Positions 54,597 through 64,000 of a stretch of 64,000 nt of DNA are shown here, one piece after another. The DNA comes from Agrobacterium rosae. Lineage in GTDB: Bacteria; Pseudomonadota; Alphaproteobacteria; Rhizobiales; Rhizobiaceae. The DNA lies in the NCBI RefSeq assembly GCF_002915175.1, contig NZ_NXEJ01000006.1, forward strand, positions 504,626 through 568,625. The letters are read 5' to 3'. The notes under the pieces were generated by a model that was given only the letters and a program-made list of their open reading frames with translations, was not told the DNA's origin and did no database searches. The translations under genes and the position numbers were made by a program. How positions within the stretch are numbered: position 1 is the stretch's first letter; every line of letters begins with the position of its first letter.

Positions 54597-55630
54597 TACG
54601 CTGTCACCCGGCGGGCTGCGATCTCTGCCGCCATCTTCAAGGCGGCGACGAGGCTGGATTCGTTGGCAATGCCCTGTCCTGCAATGCCGAATGCCGTGCC
54701 GTGGTCGGGCGATGTGCGAATGAAGGGCAGGCCGAGCGTGACATTGACAGAATCGTCGAAGCCGAGTGCCTTGGCGGGAATGAGCGCCTGATCGTGATAC
54801 ATGCACACCGCCACGTCATAACGTCTGCGGGCGGCCTCGTGGAACATCGTGTCTGCGGGCAGGGGGCCGAAGGCGTCGATGCCATCCTTGCGCAGCTGGA
54901 TTGTTGCGGGATGGATGATGTCGCGATCCTCGGTACCGATAGCACCATCTTCACCCGCATGCGGGTTGAGGCCCGCAACGGCAAGGCGAGGGGCTTCAAT
55001 ACCGAACTTGTCTCTAAGATCAGCGGCAATAATGCGGCAGGTTTCGATGATCAGCTCTTCCGTGAGTGCGGCTGGGACGTCTTTGACCGGGATATGGATG
55101 GTTACGGGTACGACGCGCAGCTTTGGCCCGGCAATCATCATGACGGGTGTAACGACCTGACCGGTCAGCTTGTTGGCAAGTTCCGCAAGAAACTCCGTAT
55201 GGCCGGGAAAACCGAAGCCCGCCTCATACAACACCGACTTCGCGATGGGGTTGGTGACGACTGCCGAGGTGCGTTTTTCAACGGTCAGCGAAACCGCTGT
55301 CTCGATCGCCTTGATGGTGGAGAGGGCCGTACCGACATGCGGTTGACCGACCTGTACGTCAAAGCCGACGGCAATGGGAAACACGGGCAAGGCATCCGGG
55401 AAAATGGATGCCGCCTGCTCAGGCTCACAGACGACCACATCCGTATGGATGCCAAGAAGGTTGGCTCTGCTGGCGATGACGTCAGGATCACCGATGAAGA
55501 TAAACGGCGGGAGGCCGAGTTCTTTACGTTTTGCCCAGGCGACAACAGTGATATCGGGACCGATCCCGGCAGGATCGCCCTGTGTCAGAGCGAGAGGCAA
55601 TTGTTGCAGGGTCACGAAAGGCACTTTCAC
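54596..55630 (-). CDS. pdxA: 4-hydroxythreonine-4-phosphate dehydrogenase
   Basis: The 344-aa NAD-dependent enzyme acts in pyridoxal phosphate synthesis. It shows [24 protein letters not shown] (metal His), [14 protein letters not shown] and [13 protein letters not shown]. No ATG fits the family N-terminus; GTG codons at 55630, 55624 and 55615 are candidates. I use 55630, one base after the stop of the SurA-like gene. The pdxA stop overlaps the rsmA start. Confidence 0.93.
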   Translation of the reverse strand: MKVPFVTLQQLPLALTQGDPAGIGPDITVVAWAKRKELGLPPFIFIGDPDVIASRANLLGIHTDVVVCEPEQAASIFPDALPVFPIAVGFDVQVGQPHVGTALSTIKAIETAVSLTVEKRTSAVVTNPIAKSVLYEAGFGFPGHTEFLAELANKLTGQVVTPVMMIAGPKLRVVPVTIHIPVKDVPAALTEELIIETCRIIAADLRDKFGIEAPRLAVAGLNPHAGEDGAIGTEDRDIIHPATIQLRKDGIDAFGPLPADTMFHEAARRRYDVAVCMYHDQALIPAKALGFDDSVNVTLGLPFIRTSPDHGTAFGIAGQGIANESSLVAALKMAAEIAARRVTA

Positions 55631-55631
55631 G

Positions 55632-56576
55632 TCAGGTGCTGGTAATCTGGGCCTTCTTGCGCAGCTCTTCGAGATATTTCTTCTCGTTGGGATTTTCACC
55701 CTTTTCAGCCTTCATCAGATCCTCTGAACGGAAAACGACCTCGGCGGCGTAGTCGTCAGACACCTGCTGCTTTTTGCAGATGGCCAGATATTCAACGCCT
55801 TTTTCCGTCACGCGCGTGCCGGTGGTGCCACCTTCAGGCGTCTTTTCCACCAGAGGCTTCCAATCCGGCGGCAATTCCGGCTCGAGCATGCGGCCAAGAT
55901 CCTTGATCGATACATCCAGCATCGTTGCGGCAAAGGTCTTTGCCTGTTCGCAACCGGGATAGCGTTTGCGCGAGGCTTCTGCTTCCGACTTTCGCTTGCC
56001 CGTAATGGAATTGCGCTTGGCTTCTGGAATAACGAAAATGACCTGCTGCAGGAAATATTCGTTCGTCACAGGTTTATTGCCGCGCTCTTTCAAACGCGTC
56101 ACGAAATCCTGCGTCGACATTTTGTTGCGGCCGCCATAGCGAGCGTTGACCAGACGGGGCCAGCTCATCTGGATTGCGATGAAGGATTTGAAATGCTCAG
56201 CGCCGACACCGGCCTGGGCAAGGACCTTGGTCAACTGATCGGTTGTCATCTTGTTGGTGGACGCGAAACGCGCAAAGGACGCATCGACATCTGCGGTGCT
56301 GACGGACATTTTGACGCGTGCGATCTCTTCACGCTTCAACGCCTCATCGATCAGCTGCTCACGAGCCTTTTCGGCAAGATTTCCGGACTGGCGCTGCAGC
56401 TTGAGAAAAGCCATGCGTCTTGCGATATCGTCAGTCGTGATCGGCGTCTTGTTGACCACAACCTTGACCGCAGTTGCCGCAAAAGCCTGGTTGGCTGGCA
56501 GCGTGACGGACATAGGAACTGCGAAAATCGCAAGGGCGAATGCAGCATTGCGCAACGCCGTCTTTCCGAAATTCAT
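55632..56576 (-). CDS. SurA-like periplasmic chaperone
   Basis: The 314-aa protein has a signal peptide ([18 protein letters not shown]...) and a SurA N-terminal-like helical domain ([19 protein letters not shown] and [15 protein letters not shown]). The part after residue about 180 ([17 protein letters not shown]) only loosely resembles a parvulin domain, and I cannot see its catalytic His and Cys pattern. It probably assists outer-membrane protein folding, like LptD next to it. The ATG at 56576 has AGGGAGA 6-12 nt upstream. Confidence 0.82.
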   Translation of the reverse strand: MNFGKTALRNAAFALAIFAVPMSVTLPANQAFAATAVKVVVNKTPITTDDIARRMAFLKLQRQSGNLAEKAREQLIDEALKREEIARVKMSVSTADVDASFARFASTNKMTTDQLTKVLAQAGVGAEHFKSFIAIQMSWPRLVNARYGGRNKMSTQDFVTRLKERGNKPVTNEYFLQQVIFVIPEAKRNSITGKRKSEAEASRKRYPGCEQAKTFAATMLDVSIKDLGRMLEPELPPDWKPLVEKTPEGGTTGTRVTEKGVEYLAICKKQQVSDDYAAEVVFRSEDLMKAEKGENPNEKKYLEELRKKAQITST

Positions 56577-56830
56577 GCTGTTCTCTCCCTGTCGACACGT
56601 CGGTTCCCGATGGTGCCGACTTTGCTCTTTTAAACATCTCACAGTATCGGATGAAGCGGATATGACCGCCCGTCAACCAATAAAGTTGAATTTTGCTACA
56701 GTTTTAGCCTGAACGCGACCGTATATATCACTGAAATCAGTCAAACGACAATCGCTGGCGTTCCCAGACATTGAAGATATGTTGCGGCAAAACAGTGGCG
56801 TGCCAGCGATACCGCCGATCACGCTGTTTC

Positions 56831-56861
56831 AAAAAAAGCGGCGAAGTTTTCACTTCGCCGC
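56831..56861 (-). terminator. Rho-independent terminator between lptD and the SurA-like gene
   Basis: A perfect 10-bp stem GCGGCGAAGT/ACTTCGCCGC with a 4-nt loop is followed on the minus strand by seven Ts. It starts 10 bp after the lptD stop, so the lptF-lptG-lptD message ends here and the SurA-like-pdxA-rsmA genes need their own promoter. Confidence 0.9.
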
Positions 56862-56870
56862 GGTTTGAAA

Positions 56871-59240
56871 TCAGAAGTTATTGGGCTTCCAGCCGATCTC
56901 GGCATCATCCCAGTCCGTGCCAGCCGAACCCACGGTGATGTCACCCAGCGTTCTGAACGCCAGACGCGCATTGACCGACCAATCATTCGCGGCCTCGTTG
57001 ACCGTATTGATGTTGCCCACATCCGAATAGCTGACGGTGAAGATGGTGCATTCATCCTGATAGAGAAAGCCGATACGCCGCTCGCTGGAGAACTTGTTGT
57101 TCACGTCATAATTGATCGCGCCGAACAGAGCCCAGTTATCATCGAGGCGCAGCTTGCCAGATGCCTGAATGATGTCACGTTTACGGTCGTAGCCGTATTC
57201 CGGCTGAGCGTCGACCTGGGTGTAGCTGACTTTGCCAGATACCCGGTTGTCGGTATAGGCGACCGCCGTTTCCGAGCGATTGACTTCGAACGTATCCTTG
57301 TCGAACCGGAGGCTGGAGGACAGCGACAGGCCGATCGGCGCGTCGATGGCTGCCATTGCAACGTAATCGGAACGGTCCGTTTCCAGACCGGAATCTGCAC
57401 CGACATTGACCAGATCGTTGGACGCAAACGAGTTTTCGCCAGCGAGATGGAACGACTGACCGGCAATGGCGCGAATGCCGTAACCATTGTCGAATGTGCC
57501 ATTGTAGCGGAAGCCGAGATTGGCGCGTGTGCCGCCTTCGATGCGGTCGAAGCCCGAAAACTTGTCGCGCTCGAACAGATTGGTCGCATCGAACACGAAT
57601 GCCTGGGCATCTTCGTTTGGAAACTGGCCAGAATTGCTTTCGTTCGGACGAACGAAAATCTGGGCGATAGGCTCGATCACATGGCTGCTGTTAAGTGCCT
57701 TGAAAAGCACCGGATAACGGGCTTCAAGACCGAACGTCGCCATGCCACGCAGATTTGCGTCATTATTGATCGAGCTATCATAGGCATATGTGCCGAACGA
57801 GTTTGCGGACATGTCATTCCACAATGCATCGCCACGGGCTGCCAAAAGCGGCGTCAGCAACAGACCGCTATCGAATGTAAAGGTCCGCTTCCATTCCGCC
57901 TCTGTCGAAAGGCGCGTGTAGTTTCCTTCGAGGCCATTATAGCGCACGGATGGACCGAGGTTATAGGCATCCTGCTCACGACGCGTCAGGCTGGTGAAAT
58001 TGGTCGTCAGCGACAGTTCGCCGCCATATACCGGATCTGGCAAGAAATAGCGGTAATCGAGAGCAGGGTGAACGATCGCCTGCTTGCGCTCCTGCGTTTC
58101 GCTCTCGTCATTGTCCTGAACGTTGAAGTAATAGGCGTTCAAATCGAAGGAATTACGGTCGCCAAGGCCTGTCAGATAAAGCTTGTTGGTCTGAACGTCT
58201 GACTTGTAGTCCTTCAGACCATAGGTGCGCGAGAAGTTGTTGTCGGTCTGCACCATGGCGTCCCAGCCGAACGACCAGCGTGGATTGATCTTGAACTCGC
58301 CTTTGGAGGCGATCATGGCGCGTGTGTCGTTCTGCGAATCGCTGGTATTGACGTCGAAATCCTGCGGGTTCATCTGATTGATACCAGCCGCGCGCATCGT
58401 ATGCGTTCCCATTTCGAAACGCTGGCGCAACTCACCCTCGAGCAGCAGACCCTGTGACGAGTAATAGGTCGGCGTGACAGTGACGTCAGCGGTATCGGAC
58501 AGCACCTGGAAATAGGGAACGCCAATACCGAAACCGAGATTGTCGGTCACGCTCATGCGCGGAAACAGGAAGCCGGACTTCCGTTTGACCGTGTTGTCTG
58601 GAACCGTGATGAACGGCAGATAGGCGATCGACTTGCCAAAAAGCTCGAAGCGAGCCTTCTCAAGCCGCACCGTATGGGTCTTGCCGTCCTGAATGACGCG
58701 TTCTGCCTTGACCTGCCACAGAGGCGCTTTTTCTGGCCGTTCGGCGCAAGGAAGACATGCCGTGTAAACGCCGTTGTTCAGAACCATCACGTCCTGCGAA
58801 AGACGTTCGGCGCTTTCACCGGCAATGCGGGTATTGTCCGTCGTCTCGACACGAAGCGCGTTTATGAAGCCCTGGCCAAAATCGTCGGTAACGTCGAGTT
58901 CGTCCGCATAGATGCGGTTGCCGCCCGGTTCGATCAGTTCGATGTTGCCGCGCGCAAGAACGCGCCCAGTGGACTGGTTATATTCGACGCGCTGGGAAAC
59001 CATGCGGTAGCCGGAATAGTGCAGGCGCACGCCACCGGTCGCGATGACGCGTTCGGCATCTTTATTATAGGTAAGTTCGTTCGCTGTAAGCAGGAGTTTC
59101 GATTGGTCCTGAGGGTCGCCTACGATGACGCCGTCTTCAGCGAAAACGCTGGAAGCGGTTGCAACATATGCGCACACAGCAGCACCAGTCAGAAGGGCTG
59201 TCGTAAGCCGTCTGATATTCCCGCGGTCAAATACCGCCAC
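56871..59240 (-). CDS. lptD: LPS-assembly protein LptD
   Basis: The 789-aa outer-membrane protein inserts lipopolysaccharide at the cell surface. It has a signal peptide (ending near SSVFAEDG), an OstA/LptA-like jellyroll (VRLHYSGYRMVSQRVEY) and a long beta-barrel. Cys occur in TACLPCAERP and YQDECTIF; the distribution differs from E. coli LptD, so the disulfide pattern may differ. The start is GTG at 59240, with AGGAGG 7 nt upstream, overlapping the lptG stop by one base (TAGTG). Confidence 0.95.
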   Translation of the reverse strand: MAVFDRGNIRRLTTALLTGAAVCAYVATASSVFAEDGVIVGDPQDQSKLLLTANELTYNKDAERVIATGGVRLHYSGYRMVSQRVEYNQSTGRVLARGNIELIEPGGNRIYADELDVTDDFGQGFINALRVETTDNTRIAGESAERLSQDVMVLNNGVYTACLPCAERPEKAPLWQVKAERVIQDGKTHTVRLEKARFELFGKSIAYLPFITVPDNTVKRKSGFLFPRMSVTDNLGFGIGVPYFQVLSDTADVTVTPTYYSSQGLLLEGELRQRFEMGTHTMRAAGINQMNPQDFDVNTSDSQNDTRAMIASKGEFKINPRWSFGWDAMVQTDNNFSRTYGLKDYKSDVQTNKLYLTGLGDRNSFDLNAYYFNVQDNDESETQERKQAIVHPALDYRYFLPDPVYGGELSLTTNFTSLTRREQDAYNLGPSVRYNGLEGNYTRLSTEAEWKRTFTFDSGLLLTPLLAARGDALWNDMSANSFGTYAYDSSINNDANLRGMATFGLEARYPVLFKALNSSHVIEPIAQIFVRPNESNSGQFPNEDAQAFVFDATNLFERDKFSGFDRIEGGTRANLGFRYNGTFDNGYGIRAIAGQSFHLAGENSFASNDLVNVGADSGLETDRSDYVAMAAIDAPIGLSLSSSLRFDKDTFEVNRSETAVAYTDNRVSGKVSYTQVDAQPEYGYDRKRDIIQASGKLRLDDNWALFGAINYDVNNKFSSERRIGFLYQDECTIFTVSYSDVGNINTVNEAANDWSVNARLAFRTLGDITVGSAGTDWDDAEIGWKPNNF

Positions 59241-60328
59241 TAGCCGTCCTCCTGATGAAGCAGAATGGTTGCACCCAACGCCAACGCCACGACAACTGGA
59301 ACCCAGACCGCAACGAAGGGAGGGACAACGCCGCTACTCCCGAATGCCCTTACGAGCACGGTTACTACATAAAGCACGAAGCCGGAAACGATTCCACCCA
59401 GAATCACGGAGCGAGACTGTGCAAAACGGCTGAACTTTAATGAAACAGTCGCGGCAATGAACGTCATGGCCACGAGAAGAAAGGGCATGGACAACAGGAA
59501 GTGGTACTGTGTCTCCAGAGCTTTCGAAGAGATTCCGAAAGACTGGGCTACCTCGATTTTGTGAGAAAGCTCAAAGAAAGCAACGGTTTCAGGCTGCGTC
59601 AAACGCTCCTGAACGAATTCCTGTCTCAGATTGGTACTGATTCGTGCCGAGGCTTCCCGGGTTGGCACATGGCCGGGGCGGATCTCTGCAACGTTGTTAA
59701 GAAGCCAGTAACCATCTTCCAACTTAGCCGACTGTGCGTCCTGACGCAGGAGGATATTGCCGTCCTTGTCGAGGTGTATGAGCACCACATCCTTGAGCAG
59801 GGTGCCGTTGTCCTCGAAGCTCTTGGCACCGATGATCGTGTCCTGTCCGCCGCTGCTCTGGCGAAGCCATGGAAGCACCTGCTGCTGGCGTGAAGCCCCG
59901 CCCTCATTGCGCCATCCCGATTCGACCGCCAGCGATTTGCTTTCGCCCCAGGCTGCGATGGGGTTCAGCACCGTGATGGAGAGAATACCCATAAGAATGG
60001 CACCGCCAACGAAGGGCAGAATGAACTGCCACGCGGAAATACCGGCAGCGCGGGTAACCACTAGCTCATAACGGCGGTTGAGCGAAATCAACGTCGTCAT
60101 GCCGACGAAGAGAGCGACGAAAGGAATCGTCTGCTGAAGAATGAGCGGCAGGCGCAGAGCGGTCAGGCCGAGCGCAGCCGGCACCGAGTAACCTGGCAGG
60201 CCGGACATGCGTCGCGCCGTTTCGCTGAAGTCGGCCAGAAAAATGATCGCGGATACGCCAAGCAGGAACCAGACGGTCGTCATGAGATAACGGCGGAGGA
60301 AGTAGCGGGAAAGCGTGCCGAACATCAT
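59240..60328 (-). CDS. lptG: LPS export ABC transporter permease LptG
   Basis: The 362-aa YjgP/YjgQ-family permease has the paired N- and C-terminal helices and a periplasmic jellyroll (WLLNNVAEIRPGHVPTREA). With LptF and LptB it extracts LPS from the inner membrane and hands it to LptC. It overlaps lptF by 4 bp (ATGA) and lptD by one base, so all three are coupled. Confidence 0.95.
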   Translation of the reverse strand: MMFGTLSRYFLRRYLMTTVWFLLGVSAIIFLADFSETARRMSGLPGYSVPAALGLTALRLPLILQQTIPFVALFVGMTTLISLNRRYELVVTRAAGISAWQFILPFVGGAILMGILSITVLNPIAAWGESKSLAVESGWRNEGGASRQQQVLPWLRQSSGGQDTIIGAKSFEDNGTLLKDVVLIHLDKDGNILLRQDAQSAKLEDGYWLLNNVAEIRPGHVPTREASARISTNLRQEFVQERLTQPETVAFFELSHKIEVAQSFGISSKALETQYHFLLSMPFLLVAMTFIAATVSLKFSRFAQSRSVILGGIVSGFVLYVVTVLVRAFGSSGVVPPFVAVWVPVVVALALGATILLHQEDG

Positions 60329-61494
60329 GCGCTTTGCCCTCCGGAACCGGATGCCTTGGGTGGAGAAAAGCGCTTCTGGATTCTCAGCAACGCATTGCCG
60401 AAAGCGCTCGGCATCCGCAGCTTTTGGCCGGTCAGGAGCAGGAACGTCGCAATACCGCCGCTGACCACTGGAACCGCATACACAAGCGGTATGAAGGCTG
60501 CACTCTGCTTGACCTGATTGGTGAAATAGAAGCCGAGCCAGCGCAGCATGAATGCGGTGAGAAGTGCCGCCACCATCGGATGCAGCCGTGCCTCACGGTG
60601 GGAGCGGGCATCTCCCGCGACCACAAGCGAAATCAGCGCGAAAACGAAGGGAAACATCCAGTCCACCAGACGACGGTGCAGCTCAGATTGAAAGCCGCCC
60701 GGTGCTTTGCGGTAGCTCTCAACTGTTTCATCCGGCGAGAGCAGGAATGACAGGCTCGCATCGCTGGATGAAATCGAGGGTTCGCTGTCGCCCTTCTCTG
60801 ACATCGTGGACAGATCGAAGGCATAGGACAGGAACTTGACCACAGAAACCTTGCCGTCCGGCGTCTTCTGCTGCACTTCGCCATCGCGCATGGTCAGCGA
60901 CGTGCCGCCCTCATCGATCATGCCTTCCTTGGCATAATAGATGAGATCATAGTTTGGATCACGCCGGTCCGCGACGAACAGACCGCGCAGGATACGCCCC
61001 TGACGCTCGCCGATCTGGACGTAAAGGCCATCCTGAATGGTGCGGAATGTTTTTTCTTCGATGACCGACGACAGGAGGTCGGCGTAAGCCGCTGCAACCA
61101 TCTGCCGTGCGGCCGTGCGTGCCGGTGGTTCGGCGAAATTTGTGATTCCGAAGGAGACAAGGCTCAGCACGGTTCCAAGAATCAGAATCGGCTTGAAGAT
61201 GATCGTCCGCGGTGCGCCGGACGCATCGATGATCGCCAGCTCCGAATCGGTATTCATCGCCGTCAGCGTCTGCGTGATGGCAATGACGAGGGCGAAGGGT
61301 AGGACAACGGGAATCAGCGTCGGCAACAGCATGGTCGCCAGCGTCACGAACGAACCCATGGACTGACCGGTATCGGTAACGAGATTGATTCTCTGCAGAA
61401 CCTGAATCGTCCAGATAATGGCCAGAACGGGTAAAAGCGCGACCAGAAACATCTGCGTCGTGCGTCGCAATATGTATCGTTCAAGAAGCGTCAT
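60325..61494 (-). CDS. lptF: LPS export ABC transporter permease LptF
   Basis: The 389-aa YjgP/YjgQ-family permease has RYILRRTTQMFLVAL at the N-terminus, a periplasmic domain (about 130-260) and three C-terminal helices. It is the partner of LptG. The ATG at 61494 has AGGGA about 5 nt upstream. It is the first gene of the lptF-lptG-lptD unit, divergent from pepA over a 273-bp gap that must hold both promoters. Confidence 0.95.
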   Translation of the reverse strand: MTLLERYILRRTTQMFLVALLPVLAIIWTIQVLQRINLVTDTGQSMGSFVTLATMLLPTLIPVVLPFALVIAITQTLTAMNTDSELAIIDASGAPRTIIFKPILILGTVLSLVSFGITNFAEPPARTAARQMVAAAYADLLSSVIEEKTFRTIQDGLYVQIGERQGRILRGLFVADRRDPNYDLIYYAKEGMIDEGGTSLTMRDGEVQQKTPDGKVSVVKFLSYAFDLSTMSEKGDSEPSISSSDASLSFLLSPDETVESYRKAPGGFQSELHRRLVDWMFPFVFALISLVVAGDARSHREARLHPMVAALLTAFMLRWLGFYFTNQVKQSAAFIPLVYAVPVVSGGIATFLLLTGQKLRMPSAFGNALLRIQKRFSPPKASGSGGQSA

Positions 61495-61767
61495 TCGGTC
61501 CCTGATAAGGTATTTCCATTTTGTTCCCCCCGCGGGAACTTTTTCTATCTAGCTGCAACAATCGCGAATGGCGACTCCGGGACACTCACAAATCTGTCTT
61601 GCGCGGCAATTTTTCTTAACCCTGTGTCTTTTTGTTGGTCACGCCTTTTCTAATCTCCGCATGCGTGATTCATAAAATTGCCATGCCGGGAAGAGATTGC
61701 AGGGTTGCGCCGGGCCTGGAAAACGTGATGATCCCGCGCATCCCGAAATAAAGTGATGAGCGAGAAC

Positions 61768-63258
61768 ATGTCCGCCAAATTCGATATATCCTTTGCCAAC
61801 TCCGCCACGCTCGAAAATGCCAGCGCAATTTTGCTGCAGGCTTCCGGCGAAAATGCTCCCGCTGGCCAGGCGCATGTCGATCCGGCGGGCATATTGGCGA
61901 AGGCCGCCAAGGTTTCCGGCTTTGCCGCCAAATCGATGAGCGTTCTCGATGTGCTTGCCCCGCAGGGCTCGGACGCGGATCGAATCACGGTTATCGGTCT
62001 GGGGAAAGTTGCCAAGCTGACCGCCCATGACTGGCTGCGCGCAGGCGGAACGGCTGCTGCCAATTTCAAGAAGGCCGAAAAGGTCGTTATCTATCTCGAC
62101 GCGCTGGGTATCGACGTCGATGGCAAGGCTGCTGCGGATTTTGCCCTTGGCCTTCTGCTTCGCGCCTATAGCTTCGATACCTATAAGACGAAGAAGAAGT
62201 CCGATGACGACAAGACACCGAAAAATGTCGAAGTCATCATCGTGACAGCGGCTCACGCCGAGGCAAAGGACGCGTTCGTCACTGCTGAGGCCGAAGCGGA
62301 GGGCGTTATTCTGGCGCGCGATCTCGTCAACCTGCCGCCGAATGTGCTGGGTCCGGTCGAGTTTGCCGAAAAGGCCGAGGAGTTGAAGAAACTCGGCGTC
62401 GAGGTTGAAATCCTTGGCGAAAAGGAAATGAAGAAGCTGGGCATGGGTGCGCTTCTGGGCGTCGCGCAAGGCTCGGTTCGGCCACCTCGTCTGGCCATCA
62501 TGCACTGGAAGGGCGGCTCCAAGAAAGATGAGCCGATTGCTTTCGTCGGCAAGGGCGTCGTGTTCGATACCGGCGGTATTTCGCTGAAGCCCGGTGCCGG
62601 CATGGAAGACATGAAGGGCGATATGGGCGGCGCGGCCGCCGTGACCGGCCTGATGCACACGCTGGCGGCGCGCAAAGCCAAGGCAAACGTCATCGGCGTC
62701 ATCGGTCTTGTCGAGAACATGCCGGATGGTAATGCGCAGCGCCCGGGCGACATCGTCACCTCCATGTCCGGCCAGACCATCGAAATCATCAACACCGATG
62801 CCGAAGGCCGCCTCGTGCTGGCCGATGCGCTTTGGTACACCAATGATCGTTTCAAGCCGAAGTTCGTGATCAATCTGGCGACGCTGACCGGGGCGATTAC
62901 CGTGGCACTCGGCAATCTTCAGGCTGGCCTGTTTTCCAACGACGACGAACTGGCCGAACGTTTGACGAGCGCGGGCAATACTACACAGGAAAAACTGTGG
63001 CGCATGCCGCTGGGCAAGGATTACGACAAGATCATCGACTCGAAATTCGCCGATATGAAAAACAGCTCTGGCCGTCTTGCCGGTTCGGTGACGGCCGCGC
63101 AGTTCCTCAAGCGCTTCGTGGGCGACACGCCTTGGGCGCATCTGGATATTGCCGGAACGGCCATGGGTTCGCCGCTGACGGAGATCAACCAGTCTTGGGG
63201 TTCGGGTTATGGCGTGCGCCTGCTGAATGAACTCGTTCGCGCCCACTACGAGGATTGA
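61768..63258 (+). CDS. pepA: Leucyl aminopeptidase
   Basis: The 496-aa cytosolic M17 peptidase has the catalytic domain signature [14 protein letters not shown] and the metal-binding [18 protein letters not shown]. It removes N-terminal residues and may also bind DNA as in E. coli. I prefer the ATG at 61768 (MSAKFDIS); ATG at 61756 and GTG at 61753 are alternatives. It is followed by holC with a 32-bp gap. Confidence 0.95.
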   Translation: MSAKFDISFANSATLENASAILLQASGENAPAGQAHVDPAGILAKAAKVSGFAAKSMSVLDVLAPQGSDADRITVIGLGKVAKLTAHDWLRAGGTAAANFKKAEKVVIYLDALGIDVDGKAAADFALGLLLRAYSFDTYKTKKKSDDDKTPKNVEVIIVTAAHAEAKDAFVTAEAEAEGVILARDLVNLPPNVLGPVEFAEKAEELKKLGVEVEILGEKEMKKLGMGALLGVAQGSVRPPRLAIMHWKGGSKKDEPIAFVGKGVVFDTGGISLKPGAGMEDMKGDMGGAAAVTGLMHTLAARKAKANVIGVIGLVENMPDGNAQRPGDIVTSMSGQTIEIINTDAEGRLVLADALWYTNDRFKPKFVINLATLTGAITVALGNLQAGLFSNDDELAERLTSAGNTTQEKLWRMPLGKDYDKIIDSKFADMKNSSGRLAGSVTAAQFLKRFVGDTPWAHLDIAGTAMGSPLTEINQSWGSGYGVRLLNELVRAHYED

Positions 63259-63290
63259 TCATTGGTGGGCAAAGCGCTACTGGCACGACG

Positions 63291-63740
63291 ATGACGGAGA
63301 TACTGTTTTACCATCTGACCGAATCGAAGCTGGAAGACGCTTTGCCACCGCTTCTTGAAAAGTCATTGGAGCGCGGCTGGAAAGTCGCAGTCCAGACCTC
63401 GATGGAGGAGCGTCGCGATTCGCTCGATGTGCATCTGTGGACATTCCGCGACGACAGCTTCATGCCGCATGGCACCGAGCTCTCCGAAAAAGCCGCTGAA
63501 CAGCCCGTCCTGCTGACCGCATCTGGCGAAAACCTCAACGCCGCCAACGTCCGCTTCATCGTAGACGGCGCAGAGCCACCCCCAATCGACAGCTACGAGC
63601 GCATCGTTTTCATGTTCGACGGTTATGACGCCGCGCAGCTCGAGGGCGCGCGCGCCCAGTGGAAAAAGCTGAAAGGCGAGGGTCATACGCTGACCTACTG
63701 GCAGCAATCGCCGGAAGGGCGCTGGCAGAAGAAGGCTTGA
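63291..63740 (+). CDS. holC: DNA polymerase III chi subunit
   Basis: The 149-aa protein has LFYHLTESKLEDALPPLLEK and the family core RFIVDGAEPPPI and RIVFMFDGYD. Chi links the clamp loader to single-strand binding protein. The ATG at 63291 gives the family start. It lies 32 bp after pepA, a conserved alphaproteobacterial order. Confidence 0.93.
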   Translation: MTEILFYHLTESKLEDALPPLLEKSLERGWKVAVQTSMEERRDSLDVHLWTFRDDSFMPHGTELSEKAAEQPVLLTASGENLNAANVRFIVDGAEPPPIDSYERIVFMFDGYDAAQLEGARAQWKKLKGEGHTLTYWQQSPEGRWQKKA

Positions 63741-63785
63741 GGGCCAGAGCTTTACATAAGGGTTTCTGCATCTTGAAGATTATAA

Positions 63786-63812
63786 AAATGGCCGGGTCAT
63801 CCCCGGCCATTT
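63786..63812. terminator. Bidirectional terminator between holC and the dehydrogenase gene
   Basis: AAATGGCCGGG/CCCGGCCATTT form an 11-bp stem with a 5-nt loop. Both flanks are AT-rich, with a TTTTATA run on the minus side. It lies between convergent genes and can end both messages. Confidence 0.8.
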
Positions 63813-63835
63813 CCGTTTCTCAATGCCTTGCAGTC

Positions 63836-64000
63836 TTACTTTTGCCCAGGCAGCGCATAGGCAATGACGTAATCGCCACGATCCGGGGACTGGCGGGCTC
63901 CGCCTGCGGAGATGACGACATATTGCTTGCCGGTCTTGGGTGACTTGTAGCTCATTGGGCCGCCCTGGCTGCCGACGGGGAGGCGAGCTTTCCAGACTTC
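63836..64000 (-). CDS. gcd: C-terminus of a PQQ-dependent membrane dehydrogenase (glucose/quinate/shikimate family), cut by window edge
   Basis: The last 54 residues and the TAA stop are visible. They read LPVGSQGGPMSYKSPKTG and KQYVVISAGGARQSPDRGDY, ending IAYALPGQK, which is the C-terminal blade of membrane-bound PQQ glucose/quinate-type dehydrogenases. The rest lies beyond the window. Glucose oxidation to gluconate in the periplasm is the usual role; the symbol is tentative because quinate-type members share this end. Confidence 0.82.
   Translation of the reverse strand, partial: EVWKARLPVGSQGGPMSYKSPKTGKQYVVISAGGARQSPDRGDYVIAYALPGQK

Noticed and set aside
56865-58202. A 445-codon plus-strand frame opposite lptD
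   Set aside because: LptD is unmistakable on the minus strand and a terminator overlaps the beginning of the frame.
61639-63246. A 535-codon minus-strand frame antisense to pepA
   Set aside because: The plus frame holds the M17 peptidase signatures; the antisense product is His/Arg-rich with no family features.

Overview
The window is 64 kb of high-GC, gene-dense chromosome from an alphaproteobacterium of the Rhizobiaceae, most likely Agrobacterium or a close Rhizobium relative. This is inferred from gene order and protein character: the ribosomal/dnaB/alr/radA/cvpA/purF block, the fabD-fabG-acpP-fabF-mltG-yicC-gmk block, the short form of Psd, and rhizobial-type palindromic intergenic repeats. 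I saw no rRNA, tRNA, CRISPR array, prophage or transposase. The genes cut by the window edges are a DUF2339 membrane protein at the left and the C-terminus of a PQQ-dependent glucose-type dehydrogenase at the right.

1-16.5 kb is more accessory. It holds the DUF2339 protein, a fusion of a ring-cleaving dioxygenase with a carboxylesterase-type hydrolase, and a divergent NitT/TauT-type ABC importer. A HepT/MntA-like pair and an MscS channel follow, then a coupled ygfZ - HD hydrolase - protein phosphatase set. After small conserved proteins come a Nudix hydrolase, a GST, YnfA, a YedK/HMCES-type protein and a two-receiver diguanylate cyclase. 16.3-24.1 kb covers envelope and lipid functions: a 44-aa protein, psd-pssA for phosphatidylethanolamine, an Atm1-type ABC exporter, a LysM/Ig-like envelope protein, a LOG-family protein and RarD. 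24.3-29.2 kb has proline iminopeptidase, a coupled DUF559-GFA-GFA trio, a rhizobial mosaic repeat, cysS and an SDR.

29.4-43.3 kb (mostly minus strand) is the conserved block rpsF-rpsR-DUF2232-rplI ... dnaB-alr-radA-cvpA-purF. Two accessory pieces interrupt it: a plus-strand MarR-MFS-HlyD efflux module between dnaB and rplI, followed by a structured intergenic region and a second copy of the mosaic repeat, and a ParDE-like toxin-antitoxin pair between alr and radA. 43.6-46.2 kb has an aldo/keto reductase and an Nramp-like transporter that lacks the family's DPGN motif.

46.3-53.0 kb (plus strand) carries fatty acid synthesis (fabD, fabG, acpP, fabF), then mltG, yicC and gmk. A VapBC pair follows. 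53.75-61.5 kb (minus strand) is lptF-lptG-lptD, a terminator, then a SurA-like protein, pdxA and rsmA, linking LPS export, outer-membrane chaperoning, pyridoxal phosphate synthesis and 16S rRNA methylation. pepA and holC (plus) follow, and a terminator separates them from the convergent dehydrogenase.

The best leads are the dioxygenase-hydrolase fusion, the row of hairpins at about 40.3-40.5 kb, the non-canonical Nramp protein, the missing standard start codon of the ParE-like toxin, and the paired mosaic repeats. I found no clearly new multi-gene defence or biosynthetic system.
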